Source of the DNA: an uncultured Phycisphaerales bacterium
Lineage (GTDB): Bacteria > Planctomycetota > Phycisphaerae > Tepidisphaerales > Tepidisphaeraceae
Assembly (NCBI GenBank): GCA_903871935.1
Contig: CAIQIQ010000148.1
Location: 1-61,019 of the forward strand
Length of the DNA stretch: 61,019 bases
Reading direction: 5' to 3'
A program made the position numbers and the translations under genes. A model generated the notes under the pieces. The model was not told where the DNA came from. It was given only the letters and a program-made list of their open reading frames with translations, and did not search any database. Positions 1-8,754 of the stretch are shown here, one piece after another. Positions within the stretch are counted from its first letter, which is position 1. Every line of letters starts with the position of its first letter.

Positions 1-468
1 CATGATGTACCAGGGAATCGTCTTGCCATGCTCGCGGCAGTGGGCCAGGAGCTGCTGGGCGAACACCTGGAAGAGCGGTTTGTTCCTGATGGGAGTGACG
101 GGGTATTCACCCTTAGGGCCATCATAGCCGAGGCGCGTTCCCTGGCCGCCGGCGACGAGAAAGGCGCCGACTTTGCCCTGGCGGAGCAGTTCATGGCCCC
201 GGGCAAGGGCTTTCGCGTAGAGCACTTTCTCGTCGGCGGTGTGTGGATGACGCGGCAAGGGGGTGACGGGCTTGATCTCGGTAGGGATTGGCGGGGTGTA
301 ATGGCCGGTTACGTAGGCGCTGACGAGCTGGGGCATAGCGTCCAGATCGAGAGCGGATAGTTGGGCGATCAGTTTGTTGCGCCCGGCCGGATCGAGTTGG
401 TCGATGAAGCGCAGAACGGGTGTCTGGTTGATGGCAGCAAGTCGGGTCTTGAGCTGGTCAAAGTTCAT
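1..468 (-). CDS. UDP-sugar pyrophosphorylase, UDPGP family (partial, 3' end outside window)
   Basis: The reading frame opens with ATG at 468 and is still open at the left edge after 156 codons, so only the N-terminal part is present. Residues 105-120 read VAGGQGTRLGYDGPKG, the nucleotide-binding loop of the UDPGP (UAP1/AGX-like) uridylyltransferases, preceded by the helical N-terminal region usual in that family. Members join UTP to GlcNAc-1-P, GalNAc-1-P or glucose-1-P to make UDP-sugars in the cytoplasm; the exact sugar cannot be told from this fragment. It is the last visible gene of a minus-strand series (bamA, skp, lpxD, queD), and UDP-GlcNAc is the starting material for lipid A, so a role in supplying LpxA/LpxD substrate is plausible but inferred. 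Bacteria normally use GlmU; a eukaryotic-type enzyme is known in some planctomycetes. Confidence 0.85.
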   Translation of the reverse strand, partial: MNFDQLKTRLAAINQTPVLRFIDQLDPAGRNKLIAQLSALDLDAMPQLVSAYVTGHYTPPIPTEIKPVTPLPRHPHTADEKVLYAKALARGHELLRQGKVGAFLVAGGQGTRLGYDGPKGEYPVTPIRNKPLFQVFAQQLLAHCREHGKTIPWYIM

Positions 469-539
469 GTTCGCTAACTGGATAACGGAAGGTGAAGGTT
501 TTGGCAACGGTCTGTGTGGGGTTGTTAGAAGATGGGACA

Positions 540-902
540 CTATTCACCAAGGTATTCGCACGATGAGGTACAGGTCTCATAGACCACAATGCCCGCGAGC
601 AAAGGCAGCGATGGCTTGATCTGCTTCCAGAGCCAGCGGGAAAGATTCTCCGAGGTGGAGTTCTCCAGGCCGGCGATGTCGTTCAGGTAATAATGGTCGA
701 GCTGCCGCACAATGGGGTCAACCACGCGTTTGATATCGCCGTAATCGATGAGATAGCCACGCTGCTCGTCGACCTCGCCCGCAATGACGACATCGAAGCG
801 AAAGCTGTGGCCATGCAGCCGGCGGCACTTGTGCCCCTCGGGGAACGTGGGCAGATCGTGGGCAGCTTCAAAGCGAAACGTTTTCGTAAGGCGGACTTTC
901 AT
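540..902 (-). CDS. queD: 6-carboxytetrahydropterin synthase (QueD/PTPS family)
   Basis: The 120-residue protein has the size and signature of QueD, which turns 7,8-dihydroneopterin triphosphate into 6-carboxy-tetrahydropterin in queuosine and 7-deazapurine synthesis. Zinc ligands are H15 (in FEAAHDLP), H30 and H32 (LHGHSF); the catalytic cysteine is C26 in GHKCRRLHGH; the C-terminal part carries the family's VYETCTSSCEY segment. I place the start at ATG 902 because this gives the standard N-terminus (MKVRLTKTFRFEAAH); the upstream in-frame TTG at 929 would add nine residues with no support. It lies 56 bp after lpxD in the same direction and may be cotranscribed with the envelope genes. No other queuosine gene is visible nearby. 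Confidence 0.9.
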   Translation of the reverse strand: MKVRLTKTFRFEAAHDLPTFPEGHKCRRLHGHSFRFDVVIAGEVDEQRGYLIDYGDIKRVVDPIVRQLDHYYLNDIAGLENSTSENLSRWLWKQIKPSLPLLAGIVVYETCTSSCEYLGE

Positions 903-958
903 GGAAGTGCGGGATTGTATGGCGGGCAATGCACGACGCCAAGCCGGGGGCTGTGTTG

Positions 959-2053
959 TTACCCACCCAACAGATCCTCGTCGGCTTGAATGCCATTGTT
1001 CTTGAGAAACGGCCCGAGTTGCTCCTGCAGCTTGCGGAGCTGGACCATCAGCTCGGGCAACTTGCGGAAAGCTGCTTGTTCGCGAAGCGATTGGCGATGC
1101 GGCAGGGCGGGGGCGCCGGAGTAAATGCCTTTGGCAGGGAGATCTTCGACGACGCCGGATCGTGCAGCGAGCATGACCCCATCGCCGATCGTGACGTGGT
1201 CGCGGATCGAAGCTGCGCCGCCCATGATCACGCCAGCGCCCAGGGTGGTGGAACCGGCGATGGCGGCCTGGCCTGCCATAATGCAGTTCGGGCCGATCTT
1301 CACGTTGTGGGCGACCTGGACGAGATTGTCGATCTTGGTACCGCGCCCGATAACGGTCGCGCCGAACTTTGCACGGTCAATGCATGTGCATGACCCGAGT
1401 TCGACATCATCCTCGATGATCACCGTGCCGATCTGCGGGATTTTCACATGCTGTTTGCCATCCCAGGCGTAGCCGAAGCCGTCGGTGCCCAGGATGCTGC
1501 CGGCATGGATCACGACGCGGTTGCCGATGGTGATGCGATCGCGCACGACGACGTTGGCGTGAAATACACAATCGTCGCCGACTGTAACATCTTCGCCGAT
1601 AACCACGCCGGGATGCAGGATGCAGCGGGTGCCAAGCGTGACATTCCGGCCAATGGAGACAAATGGGCCGATGGCGGCATCGGCAGGCACGCTCACATCA
1701 GGCGCAATTCTAGCCGATGGATCGATTCCAGCGGCCGGGCCAGGGCTGGGCGGGGCGAATAACTGCAGCACTTTGGCCATGGCCAGATCAACATTATCCA
1801 CCCGCAATACGACGGCCTTGATATCGGAGGTAGCGTTGATCTTCCTGCCGACGAGCAACGCTGAGGCCTGCGAGGCCACCGCCTGCTTCAGAAACTGGTC
1901 TGAGGCAAGGAAGCTGATTTCTCCAGGCTGGGCATCCGCAAGAGAGTTTACGCCGCTTATCACCGTTTCTACGCCTGGGGGCGCTGTCTGCCCCAGTGCA
2001 GAGGCAATATGGCCCAGAGTGATCGGTGTTCGTCGTGCTGTGGTCGGTGCCAT
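959..2053 (-). CDS. lpxD: UDP-3-O-(3-hydroxyacyl)glucosamine N-acyltransferase LpxD
   Basis: LpxD adds the second 3-hydroxyacyl chain to UDP-3-O-acyl-glucosamine in lipid A synthesis (cytoplasm). The 364-residue protein shows an N-terminal uridine-binding domain (about 1-105), a long left-handed hexapeptide-repeat helix (about 108-320) and a C-terminal helical tail. The segments GTDGFGYAWDG, VKIPQIGTVIIEDDVELG and VQVAHNVKIG are diagnostic; H249 matches the catalytic histidine of the family. Length is close to the E. coli enzyme (341). It follows skp by only 9 bp and bamA lies before that, the order found in many Gram-negative bacteria. Its presence means this organism very likely makes a lipid A-type molecule, which agrees with lptB at 25309-26046. 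Confidence 0.95.
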   Translation of the reverse strand: MAPTTARRTPITLGHIASALGQTAPPGVETVISGVNSLADAQPGEISFLASDQFLKQAVASQASALLVGRKINATSDIKAVVLRVDNVDLAMAKVLQLFAPPSPGPAAGIDPSARIAPDVSVPADAAIGPFVSIGRNVTLGTRCILHPGVVIGEDVTVGDDCVFHANVVVRDRITIGNRVVIHAGSILGTDGFGYAWDGKQHVKIPQIGTVIIEDDVELGSCTCIDRAKFGATVIGRGTKIDNLVQVAHNVKIGPNCIMAGQAAIAGSTTLGAGVIMGGAASIRDHVTIGDGVMLAARSGVVEDLPAKGIYSGAPALPHRQSLREQAAFRKLPELMVQLRKLQEQLGPFLKNNGIQADEDLLGG

Positions 2054-2062
2054 GATTCGCCG

Positions 2063-2707
2063 TTACTTAGGCTGGGTCGCGGGCGCGGGCGCGGGCACCG
2101 GAGCGGCGGCCGGCTGCGCCTTGGCGCCCGCCCGGTATCGGGCATCCAGAACCGCCAGTACGTCATTGCTGATGTCGACCTTTTCGCCAGCGTACAGCAC
2201 ATTGCGCGAGTTGATGAGCGTGCGAAGCTGGTCGAGGGTGAGCTTATCCATGTCATCGGGCAGGTCGGGGTGTTGATCGGTGATGACCAGGTCATAGCCT
2301 TTCTGTTTTGCCGTTTCGATGACAGCCTGTTCAATCTTCTCAAAGAGCCGTCGCATCTGCAGTTTCTGGTTACGCTGCATATCCGCATCATTGATCTTGG
2401 CCCAAGTCTCGTATTCGATGGCGGCCTTAAGCAATTCCGCGTTCTTCTCCTGGTACTGAGGCGAATCCATCTTCAGGGCGTCACGCGCGGCCTGTTGGGC
2501 CTTGAGCTTGTCTTGCTTTTCGATGTTCACGCCGGTCAAGAGCTTCTGTTCAGACTGCAACTTCGTCTTCAGGTCCTTCAATTCCTGCATCTCACTGAAG
2601 ATACGGGCGGTATTGGCGACGGCAATCCGGGTCGCCTCCGCCGCCATCAGCGGCACGGCACAGAGGATCGCGACACTTGCGAAGATCACGGCAACAGTTC
2701 TGTTCAT
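2063..2707 (-). CDS. skp: Skp/OmpH-family periplasmic chaperone
   Basis: This 214-residue protein begins with a signal peptide (about residues 1-22, ending LMAAEA), continues with a short beta strand (RIAVANTARIFSEM) and a long charged, heptad-like helical region (about 40-165), the layout of Skp/OmpH chaperones that hold unfolded outer-membrane proteins in the periplasm. The C-terminus is a low-complexity Ala/Pro tail (PAAAPVPAPAPATQPK) that is not part of the classical family fold and may be a flexible extension. It sits 54 bp after bamA and 9 bp before lpxD on the same strand, the classic gene order. The protein is longer than E. coli Skp (161). The ATG at 2707 is preceded by an AT-rich stretch with a GAGGAA ribosome binding site. 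Confidence 0.9.
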   Translation of the reverse strand: MNRTVAVIFASVAILCAVPLMAAEATRIAVANTARIFSEMQELKDLKTKLQSEQKLLTGVNIEKQDKLKAQQAARDALKMDSPQYQEKNAELLKAAIEYETWAKINDADMQRNQKLQMRRLFEKIEQAVIETAKQKGYDLVITDQHPDLPDDMDKLTLDQLRTLINSRNVLYAGEKVDISNDVLAVLDARYRAGAKAQPAAAPVPAPAPATQPK

Positions 2708-2761
2708 ATATTCCTCGTTGGCATTGTACTATAGCACAAGACACACCTCAGGACCGCATTG

Positions 2762-5296
2762 TCAGTAGCTCATGCCGAAAGAAAAGCTTATCAACTGTGT
2801 GTCGTCGCCACTCGCCTTCTTGATCGGGAAACCAAAGTCCAGGGCAAGGGGCGCTCCCTGAGCGAACGGCAGGATGATACGGAATCCAAAGCCCACCGCA
2901 ACACGGTAGGTACCGATCTCGACGTCACGCTCGACCGTGCCGCCATCGATGAAGAAGACTCCGCGGAGCATGTCGGCATAGATCGGATAGCTCACCTCGG
3001 CGGAAGTGGTCAGCGAGAAGCTGCCGCCCACGGCATCGCCGTCGGAGCTGACCACATCGTGACCATTCGGGTCGAAAACCATCTTCCCGGTTGCTGGATC
3101 GAGAATCTTGCTGGGCGCCATCCTGGGACTGATACCGCGATATTTGAAGCCGCGAACCGATCCCAATCCGCCGGCATAGAATCGTTCGAACATCGGGGCA
3201 TCGCTGTCGTCGATGTAGCCCGCGTCCCCATGCAGCGACAGGACCGTCTTGCGGTCGAACAGGTCTTCAATCAGCGTGTAATAGCTGTCGAGGCTGGTGG
3301 TGAATTTGTCGAAGGTCACCTGCCCGCCCAACCCGCCAACACGTTCATAGCCGGCTTGCGCGACAACGCCGCGATAGAGCAGCGGACCGCGGTTGGTGCT
3401 GTCATAACGGAGCGTTGGGCCAATCCCCGTGACCGTGGTGTGGCCTTCGAAATCGCGAATCTCCCACGCACGCTCGTCGATCGGATCTTCCAGATCGCTG
3501 ATCTTCACATCTTCGACGCGGCCCCCCAGCGACAGCAGCCATCGGCGGCTTAGGCGTTTACCGATGCTTGCGCGTGTGCCACCACGAGTCTCCACATAGA
3601 CGTCGCGCACACGTTCGCGGTAGTACAACTCATCGGAAAAGATGTAGGGCTGATCGAGCAGATACGGATCGGTGAAGCGAACGCTGGCGCTGGTACCGAC
3701 CGTCGAAGGCGCAACCGATGCCCGGAACGTCTGCCCAGCGCCGGTGAAGGCATGCTCGGCGAACATATCGCGCCATGTCGCGGGCCACTTGCCAATATCG
3801 TAGTTGCGCTGCTCGTAGCTGATCTCGCCGCCCAGGCCGCCGTTGCTGCTGATGCCAGCGCCGATGTTGAACGATGCCGTGCGCCCTTCAGCAACTTCCA
3901 CCAGCACATCGCGGCTATCGGGCTCCTCGCCGACCGGGGTAACATTGACAGCGCCGAAATAGCCAAGCCCACGCAGTCGATCCACGGCATCGTTGATCTC
4001 GGCCGAGTTGTACAATTGCCCCGGGGCGACATGCATCTCGCGCAGAACCACTTTGTCCTGGGTCTTGCTGTTGCCCTTGATCAGCACCCGGCCCATGTGG
4101 AAGGGTTTGCCCTCGTGGATGTCATAAACCAGGTCGAGTTTCCCGGCCTCCTTGTGAAAAACGGGATTACGCGACTCAACCGACAGGTATTCGGGATTCG
4201 GCGGCGCCGGTGGGGCCTGATAGACGTAGCCATAGGGGCTGTAGGCCTTCACAATGGCGCGGATATCGCGCTGGACGATCTCGCCATCGTAGAAACTGCC
4301 TTCTTGAAGCTTCAGGTCGGCTCGTAGCTCGCTCTCTTTCACTGCCGCTACGCCGTTGAAAACCACCTTATCGATCTTGTAGCGCACGCCCTCATCGATC
4401 ACAAAGGTGACTTGGACTTCGGTCTGGTCGGCCGACACCATAAGCTTCCGGCCGACTCTCACATCGAAATATCCCTTTTGTTCATAGAACTTACGCACCG
4501 ATGCCACATCGTCGTCGAGTTGGTCGTATTCCAACTGGCCGGCGCGGAAGATCCAGATGTAGTAGTCGGTCTTGACCTCGCCGCGGAGACGGAAATTGCT
4601 GAAACTGGCGTTGCCTTCGAAGGCGATGCGGCGGACGCGGACCTTCTGTCCTTCGACGATGTCAAAGACCAGTTCGCCGGTCTTTGCCAGTGTGTCATCG
4701 CTTACGCTCACTTGCACGTAACTGTAGTTTCGATCGTGGTAGAGCCGTTCGATGGCCTGCTTTGCCAGAGATACCCGGAACGGATCAATCGACTCGCCTG
4801 GCTTAAGGTCCACGACCTCCTTGAGGTCGAGCGTATCGATATGCGTGTTGCCTTTGTAGGCGATGGCTTTGAACTGCTTCTGTTCCTGCACGATGAACGA
4901 GATGATCACTCCGGTTTCGGTGGCCTCGACCTTCGCTTCGACATTGGCGAAACGTTTCAGGTCATAGATGCGCTTGTAGTCATCTTCGGTGGTCGCCGGA
5001 TCAAACGGTTCTCCTTCGCGCGTCCGCACCTGATTCATAATGATGGCGGAAGAAACCTGATAGTTGCCGACGATGCGGATCGCTTCGACATTGCGCCCCT
5101 TGAGCAGGTTGAAGGATGGATTGTCGATACCGCCGGCCGGGCGTGTCGCCGCAGCCGGTCCCGTGGCCGCCGCCCGCGTCGCCGAGGTGGTCGTTTGTGC
5201 GCTGCCCGAGACCGCTCCCGCAAGCTGCATGGCGACAATAAGAGGGGAGATCGCTTGCCAGAGAATGCCCGCGGGTAGCCTCTTCACCTCGTCCAT
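2762..5296 (-). CDS. bamA: Outer-membrane protein assembly factor BamA (Omp85)
   Basis: BamA inserts beta-barrel proteins into the outer membrane. The 844-residue product has an N-terminal hydrophobic segment compatible with a signal peptide (about 10-33), then five POTRA-like units: for example KGRNVEAIRIVGNYQV, FKAIAYKGNTHIDTLDLKE, RRIAFEGNASF, DKVVFNGVAAVKESEL and GRVLIKGNSKTQDKVVLRE. The C-terminal half is a 16-strand type barrel with the conserved VRGFKYRG loop motif and an aromatic last residue (SFSFGMSY), the usual recognition signal for the Bam machine itself. It is the first gene of the minus-strand envelope series with skp and lpxD. A low-complexity Ala/Thr/Gly linker follows the signal peptide. 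Somewhat longer than E. coli BamA (810). Confidence 0.95.
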   Translation of the reverse strand: MDEVKRLPAGILWQAISPLIVAMQLAGAVSGSAQTTTSATRAAATGPAAATRPAGGIDNPSFNLLKGRNVEAIRIVGNYQVSSAIIMNQVRTREGEPFDPATTEDDYKRIYDLKRFANVEAKVEATETGVIISFIVQEQKQFKAIAYKGNTHIDTLDLKEVVDLKPGESIDPFRVSLAKQAIERLYHDRNYSYVQVSVSDDTLAKTGELVFDIVEGQKVRVRRIAFEGNASFSNFRLRGEVKTDYYIWIFRAGQLEYDQLDDDVASVRKFYEQKGYFDVRVGRKLMVSADQTEVQVTFVIDEGVRYKIDKVVFNGVAAVKESELRADLKLQEGSFYDGEIVQRDIRAIVKAYSPYGYVYQAPPAPPNPEYLSVESRNPVFHKEAGKLDLVYDIHEGKPFHMGRVLIKGNSKTQDKVVLREMHVAPGQLYNSAEINDAVDRLRGLGYFGAVNVTPVGEEPDSRDVLVEVAEGRTASFNIGAGISSNGGLGGEISYEQRNYDIGKWPATWRDMFAEHAFTGAGQTFRASVAPSTVGTSASVRFTDPYLLDQPYIFSDELYYRERVRDVYVETRGGTRASIGKRLSRRWLLSLGGRVEDVKISDLEDPIDERAWEIRDFEGHTTVTGIGPTLRYDSTNRGPLLYRGVVAQAGYERVGGLGGQVTFDKFTTSLDSYYTLIEDLFDRKTVLSLHGDAGYIDDSDAPMFERFYAGGLGSVRGFKYRGISPRMAPSKILDPATGKMVFDPNGHDVVSSDGDAVGGSFSLTTSAEVSYPIYADMLRGVFFIDGGTVERDVEIGTYRVAVGFGFRIILPFAQGAPLALDFGFPIKKASGDDTQLISFSFGMSY

Positions 5297-5912
5297 CCTG
5301 TCGTGAAAGCCATGTGCTGGCCGGGTTTACATCACAGCAGGCCCGGCCATTCGCGTGAGTGTAACTGCAAGCGTAAGCAAGTCAAAAGATTGGCGACCCC
5401 GCAAGTCGGTAGATGGCCCGGCGTGGCCCGACGGTCCTCCGCTGCGGCGCCGCACCCGTCCTCGGATGCCGGATCGAAGCGCAGGAGAAACCAAACGAGC
5501 CGCCGGGCGTAAGCCGGCGGGTCTAGCCGCAAAAGCCCAGACCACTCAACTGGCATGGCAGCGTTTACAAGTCCCTTTGCTTCTTGCCAAGTGCCGGAAT
5601 CCTACTCCGCACGCCCCCGGACGGCCGACAAAGGGCCTCGGACAAAGCGTCGAACAACCTTATCTCGAGCGTGTCAGGCAACCGGTCGAGCACCATGCGC
5701 GGGCGGCACTTGGCGATGCCGATGTCTGTTTCGCCCAAGAACCAGTACCGACCGATCACCGGTCCTGGCATACCTTCCGCTCGCACCATGTTCCGATCTT
5801 GCTGATCGCCCTAGTGGCCAAGCTATTCCTGCGATATAACAACATGGTCGCCTGAAACCGCCCATTCTGCATGTCGTGGTGGCGGGCGGTCGGGAGCGAA
5901 CGGGAGGCAGCT
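5297..5912. other. Intergenic region between divergent bamA and the LEPR-XLL gene
   Basis: About 615 bp separate the divergent genes. I find open frames on both strands but none with a recognisable domain, ribosome binding site or natural composition, so I treat the stretch as non-coding. It contains a GC-rich hairpin (5500-5520, listed separately) and must hold the promoters of both flanking genes; none is clear enough to call. Confidence 0.5.
5500..5520. repeat. REP-like GC-rich palindrome
   Basis: CCGCCGG (5500-5506) and CCGGCGG (5514-5520) form a perfect 7-bp stem around the loop GCGTAAG. There is no following T-run, so it is not a typical terminator. Palindromes built around GGCGTAAGCC are, from memory, common in planctomycete intergenic DNA; whether this belongs to a repeat family needs a genome-wide count. 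Confidence 0.4.
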
Positions 5913-7148
5913 ATGGTGTCATCTGGTAGCCGGCGCGGCGTAGATGCATCGGACTCTGGGCGGGATCTTCGTAGCGCTCAGCGGCCAAGGGATGCCCATC
6001 GCCATCCTGCCGCCGCTGAAAGCCTGGAGCCACGCCGCCTTCTCAGTGCTGCGTTGGCGGACAGTTCCCTCACTTCTGTTCCCGTCACCTCACCGGCCGA
6101 TTTGCCGGAGTTCGGGCTCCAACAGGGCAAGCTGAAGAAGCTGACTATTTCCGACACCGACGGCGACTTGGTCACCTTCTCCCTCACCGGCGGCGGCTCG
6201 GGTACGCTCCAGCCCGATCAGCGTATCTCCCTCACCAATACCACCGCCTGCTCTGTCTTCTCGATCAGCGTCAGGCGGCATGGCGGTGGCGGTGGAGACT
6301 ACTACCTCTCCGGCATCTCGACCGATGGCCTGCTTAAACGCATCTGGGCACCACGCGTGAACGCTATGGGAATAATGGAACTGAACACCGGGGGAGCGGC
6401 CGTGGGGACATCCACAACCACGATCCGGCTCGGCACAGCGGGCGATGCCTCGCTCAATACCCATGGCGTGCCGATCCACTCGTTGACGCTGCTGGATTGG
6501 AAGGCCTCGAATGGGGTCGCGAATGTGGTGACCGCGCCTTGGATCGGCTCGATCGTGGTCTTGGGGGATGGGCCGTATGCACTCGATTTCGGTGACTGGA
6601 TGGCAGATGTGGTCACCACCTCGTCCAATCACGGTGTCTCGATAGGGTCGTTCAAAGTGGCCGAGTACTTCGATGGTGCGAACATCTGGGCCAGCGGCTC
6701 AATCGGAAGCATCTCGGCCGGCTATATCCTCTCGGGAACCCGGATCGCGGCGGCCGATGGGATTGGATCCATTTCCGCTGGCCAGATGATCGACAGCGAC
6801 GTGCTGGTCGGCGTGGGGCAGGACTTCGAGGGACATTTCACCAGCGCGGCTGCGGATTTTGCCAATCCGGCCGCCACGCTGAAGAAGTTGACAATCACGG
6901 GGCTCAAATGGGACAGGACCGAGGTGTATGTTTCGGACAGTCATATCTCGGCCCCGGCCGTGGGAACTGTCTTGCTGGTGAATGTCCCGGCCAATACCTC
7001 TCCGATCCTCCACGTCCTGCGCGATACCGGCACTCTCACCCTCAAGAGCTTCAGTCCCGACATGCTCCCGGCCGGCACTTGGAACGCCGCCCAGCCCCCG
7101 AGGTCCGGCCACGAACGTCCCAACCTCGTCGACGTCCTTGTCGATTGA
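5913..7148 (+). CDS. LEPR-XLL domain surface protein
   Basis: This secreted or surface protein of unknown function carries the planctomycete N-terminal signature AESLEPRRLLSA (about residues 36-47 from the chosen start), the LEPR-XLL motif found near the N-terminus of many large exported planctomycete proteins. I choose ATG 5913 because GGGAGG lies just upstream; an in-frame ATG at 5871 lacks one. The rest (about 365 residues) is rich in Gly, Ser, Thr and beta-branched residues with repeated short units such as GSIGSISAGYI and GIGSISAGQMI, suggesting a right-handed beta-helix or beta-sandwich. No catalytic motif, dockerin or transmembrane anchor is visible. The protein is short for its class (often over 1000 residues). 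Its neighbours give no functional hint. Confidence 0.75.
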   Translation: MVSSGSRRGVDASDSGRDLRSAQRPRDAHRHPAAAESLEPRRLLSAALADSSLTSVPVTSPADLPEFGLQQGKLKKLTISDTDGDLVTFSLTGGGSGTLQPDQRISLTNTTACSVFSISVRRHGGGGGDYYLSGISTDGLLKRIWAPRVNAMGIMELNTGGAAVGTSTTTIRLGTAGDASLNTHGVPIHSLTLLDWKASNGVANVVTAPWIGSIVVLGDGPYALDFGDWMADVVTTSSNHGVSIGSFKVAEYFDGANIWASGSIGSISAGYILSGTRIAAADGIGSISAGQMIDSDVLVGVGQDFEGHFTSAAADFANPAATLKKLTITGLKWDRTEVYVSDSHISAPAVGTVLLVNVPANTSPILHVLRDTGTLTLKSFSPDMLPAGTWNAAQPPRSGHERPNLVDVLVD

Positions 7149-7746
7149 GCCCCTATCCAGGTTGCAGGACGTGGTAGAGGGTGCAGGACTTACGTTCCGC
7201 GAAAGCCGTCCCCATCCAGGCGCGCCACTACTAGCAATCCACGTGCCGTCCGCAACCTAAAATTCTACGAATTTTGTTCGCTGCTCGTAAACCCTTGTCA
7301 AACCTCAATCTCTCTTTATCGAATCTTGCAGAAGCCCCCTATATGGTAGAAGGCGCGCACTTTCTTCGTCATCCCTTGAGGAGAAGGCCCGATGAGGGTG
7401 CGTACCCGGACGCTATTTGGCAAGTGAATAGCTTGAACTCCTATCGGACAGACAGGCGATGCAACCTGTACCGCCAGGGAAGATGCAGCGCGCGACACTC
7501 TTCTGTTCTTTCTATACTAACTTGCACGCAAACCTCTGTGCCGCCGAGACTTAACCCCGCGCGACATCGCTGCATCTGTGCGTGCGACACTTTCGTACCT
7601 TCCCCAAACTCCGTTTCCACCATCAGTTATGGCTTACCTCGGCGTAATAAAACGCCCAAGCCGTCCCACTGTCGCGCCCTACCCGGAACAGTCCGGCCAT
7701 TGCACCATATGGTCATTCCGCCAGTGGACTTGTCCACAATTACCTC
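7149..7746. other. Non-coding region before the 110-bp repeat
   Basis: Roughly 600 bp without a credible gene. Local base composition is more AT-rich than the genes around it. It contains a TTGTCCACA sequence (7729-7737), a one-base variant of a DnaA box, and on the minus strand a CTTCTACCATATAGGGGG element (7335-7352) that resembles sequences at 15681 and 16640. Confidence 0.5.
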
Positions 7747-7856
7747 GAACCTGCGCACCTCCTCCCTCAATCTCCGCCTAACCCATTGCTATCACAGCAC
7801 ATAGCGCACAGGGGGTACCCACGCCGAGAACCTGCGCACCTGCTACTTATCCACAA
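7747..7856 (+). repeat. 110-bp dispersed repeat, copy A (carries a DnaA-box sequence)
   Basis: This 110-bp block matches the reverse complement of 16223-16332 over exactly the same length with no gaps, about 79% identical by hand count; the last 34 bases or so are identical. Each copy starts with GAAC(C/T)TGCGCACCTCCTCCC, repeats GAACCTGCGCACCTGCT 81 bp later and ends in TTATCCACAA, which contains a perfect DnaA box (7847-7855). The copy ends 85 bp before the HAD hydrolase start. Function unknown; it could be a DnaA-binding site, a small mobile repeat or a structured RNA. Confidence 0.7.
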
Positions 7857-7941
7857 TCGCGTCCGACGCCACGGAGGTCTTTACGGGTTTGTTTGCGGTA
7901 GGCCCGCCTTTGCAGTCCAATCGCACGTCGTGGACGCAACG

Positions 7942-8739
7942 ATGATCAAACTGGTTGCCTGTGACCTCGATGGGACACTGCTCAACGACGACAAGCGGAT
8001 TGCCCCCCAGACTCTCCAAGCCATCGGCCGACTTGCCGGCAGGGGGGTGCGGTTTGTGATCGCCTCCGCCCGGCCGCCGCGGTCCGTGCGTCATCTCTAC
8101 GACCAACTTCACCTGAATACGCTGCAGATCAATTACAACGGCGCGCTAATCTGGGATCAGGTGGCGCAATTGGCCGTGGATCATCGGCCGCTGCCAGGCC
8201 TCCTGGCGCTGGAGATCATCCAATTTGCCCGGGCGATCGACAAACAGGTGCTGGTGACATGTGAGATCATGGACCGTTGGCATACGGATCGTTTCGATAA
8301 CACCTACAGCACTGCCACGGGTGAACTCTTTGGACCGGACGTGATCGAGCCGGTGGAGCAGTTCTGCGATGGTGAAGTGACCAAACTGCTGCTGCTCGGG
8401 CCAGGTACGGTGATGCAGGCAATCCGGCCGCAGGTGCTCGAGCACTTCGGTGATCGCGCCAACGTGGTCTGCACCGAGCCGGAACTGTTGCAGATTATGG
8501 AGAAGTCCGTCAGCAAGGCGGCCTCGCTCCGTCGAGTGGTGGAAAGGGACGGAATCGGTCTGGATCAGGTCTTGGCGATCGGGGATGGCGAGAACGACCT
8601 GGAGATGCTCAGCGAATGTGGCATCGGCGCAGCGGTGGCGAATGCTGCCCCTGCACTCAAACGAGCGGCCAACTGGGTCGCTCCCAGGCCCAACTCACTC
8701 GGCGTGCTTGATGCCCTGCAACGATATTGTGGCGTGTGA
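7942..8739 (+). CDS. Cof-type HAD-IIB family phosphatase
   Basis: The 265-residue product starts MIKLVACDLDGTLLNDD, the HAD motif I with both catalytic aspartates (D8 and D10), and has motif II in FVIASAR, the conserved lysine in MEKSVSKAASL and motif III/IV in LAIGDGENDLEML. The cap domain between motifs II and III is of the C2 (Cof) type, so this is a cytoplasmic phosphatase acting on sugar phosphates, phosphorylated cofactors or similar small molecules; substrate cannot be told. The ATG at 7942 is the natural start, as all upstream in-frame codons run through the 110-bp repeat and have no homologous character. It is convergent with the GH172-type gene, 15 bp away. Confidence 0.88.
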   Translation: MIKLVACDLDGTLLNDDKRIAPQTLQAIGRLAGRGVRFVIASARPPRSVRHLYDQLHLNTLQINYNGALIWDQVAQLAVDHRPLPGLLALEIIQFARAIDKQVLVTCEIMDRWHTDRFDNTYSTATGELFGPDVIEPVEQFCDGEVTKLLLLGPGTVMQAIRPQVLEHFGDRANVVCTEPELLQIMEKSVSKAASLRRVVERDGIGLDQVLAIGDGENDLEMLSECGIGAAVANAAPALKRAANWVAPRPNSLGVLDALQRYCGV

Positions 8740-8754
8740 AGCCCGGGACAACGC

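Noticed and set aside
5355..5855. A 166-codon frame between bamA and the LEPR-XLL gene
   Set aside because: Very rich in Arg and Pro as expected for random GC-rich DNA, no motifs, and it crosses the REP-like hairpin.
7274..7804. A 176-codon frame upstream of the HAD hydrolase
   Set aside because: It runs through the 110-bp repeat and reads as low-complexity Ser/Arg/Pro; the repeat explains the open frame.
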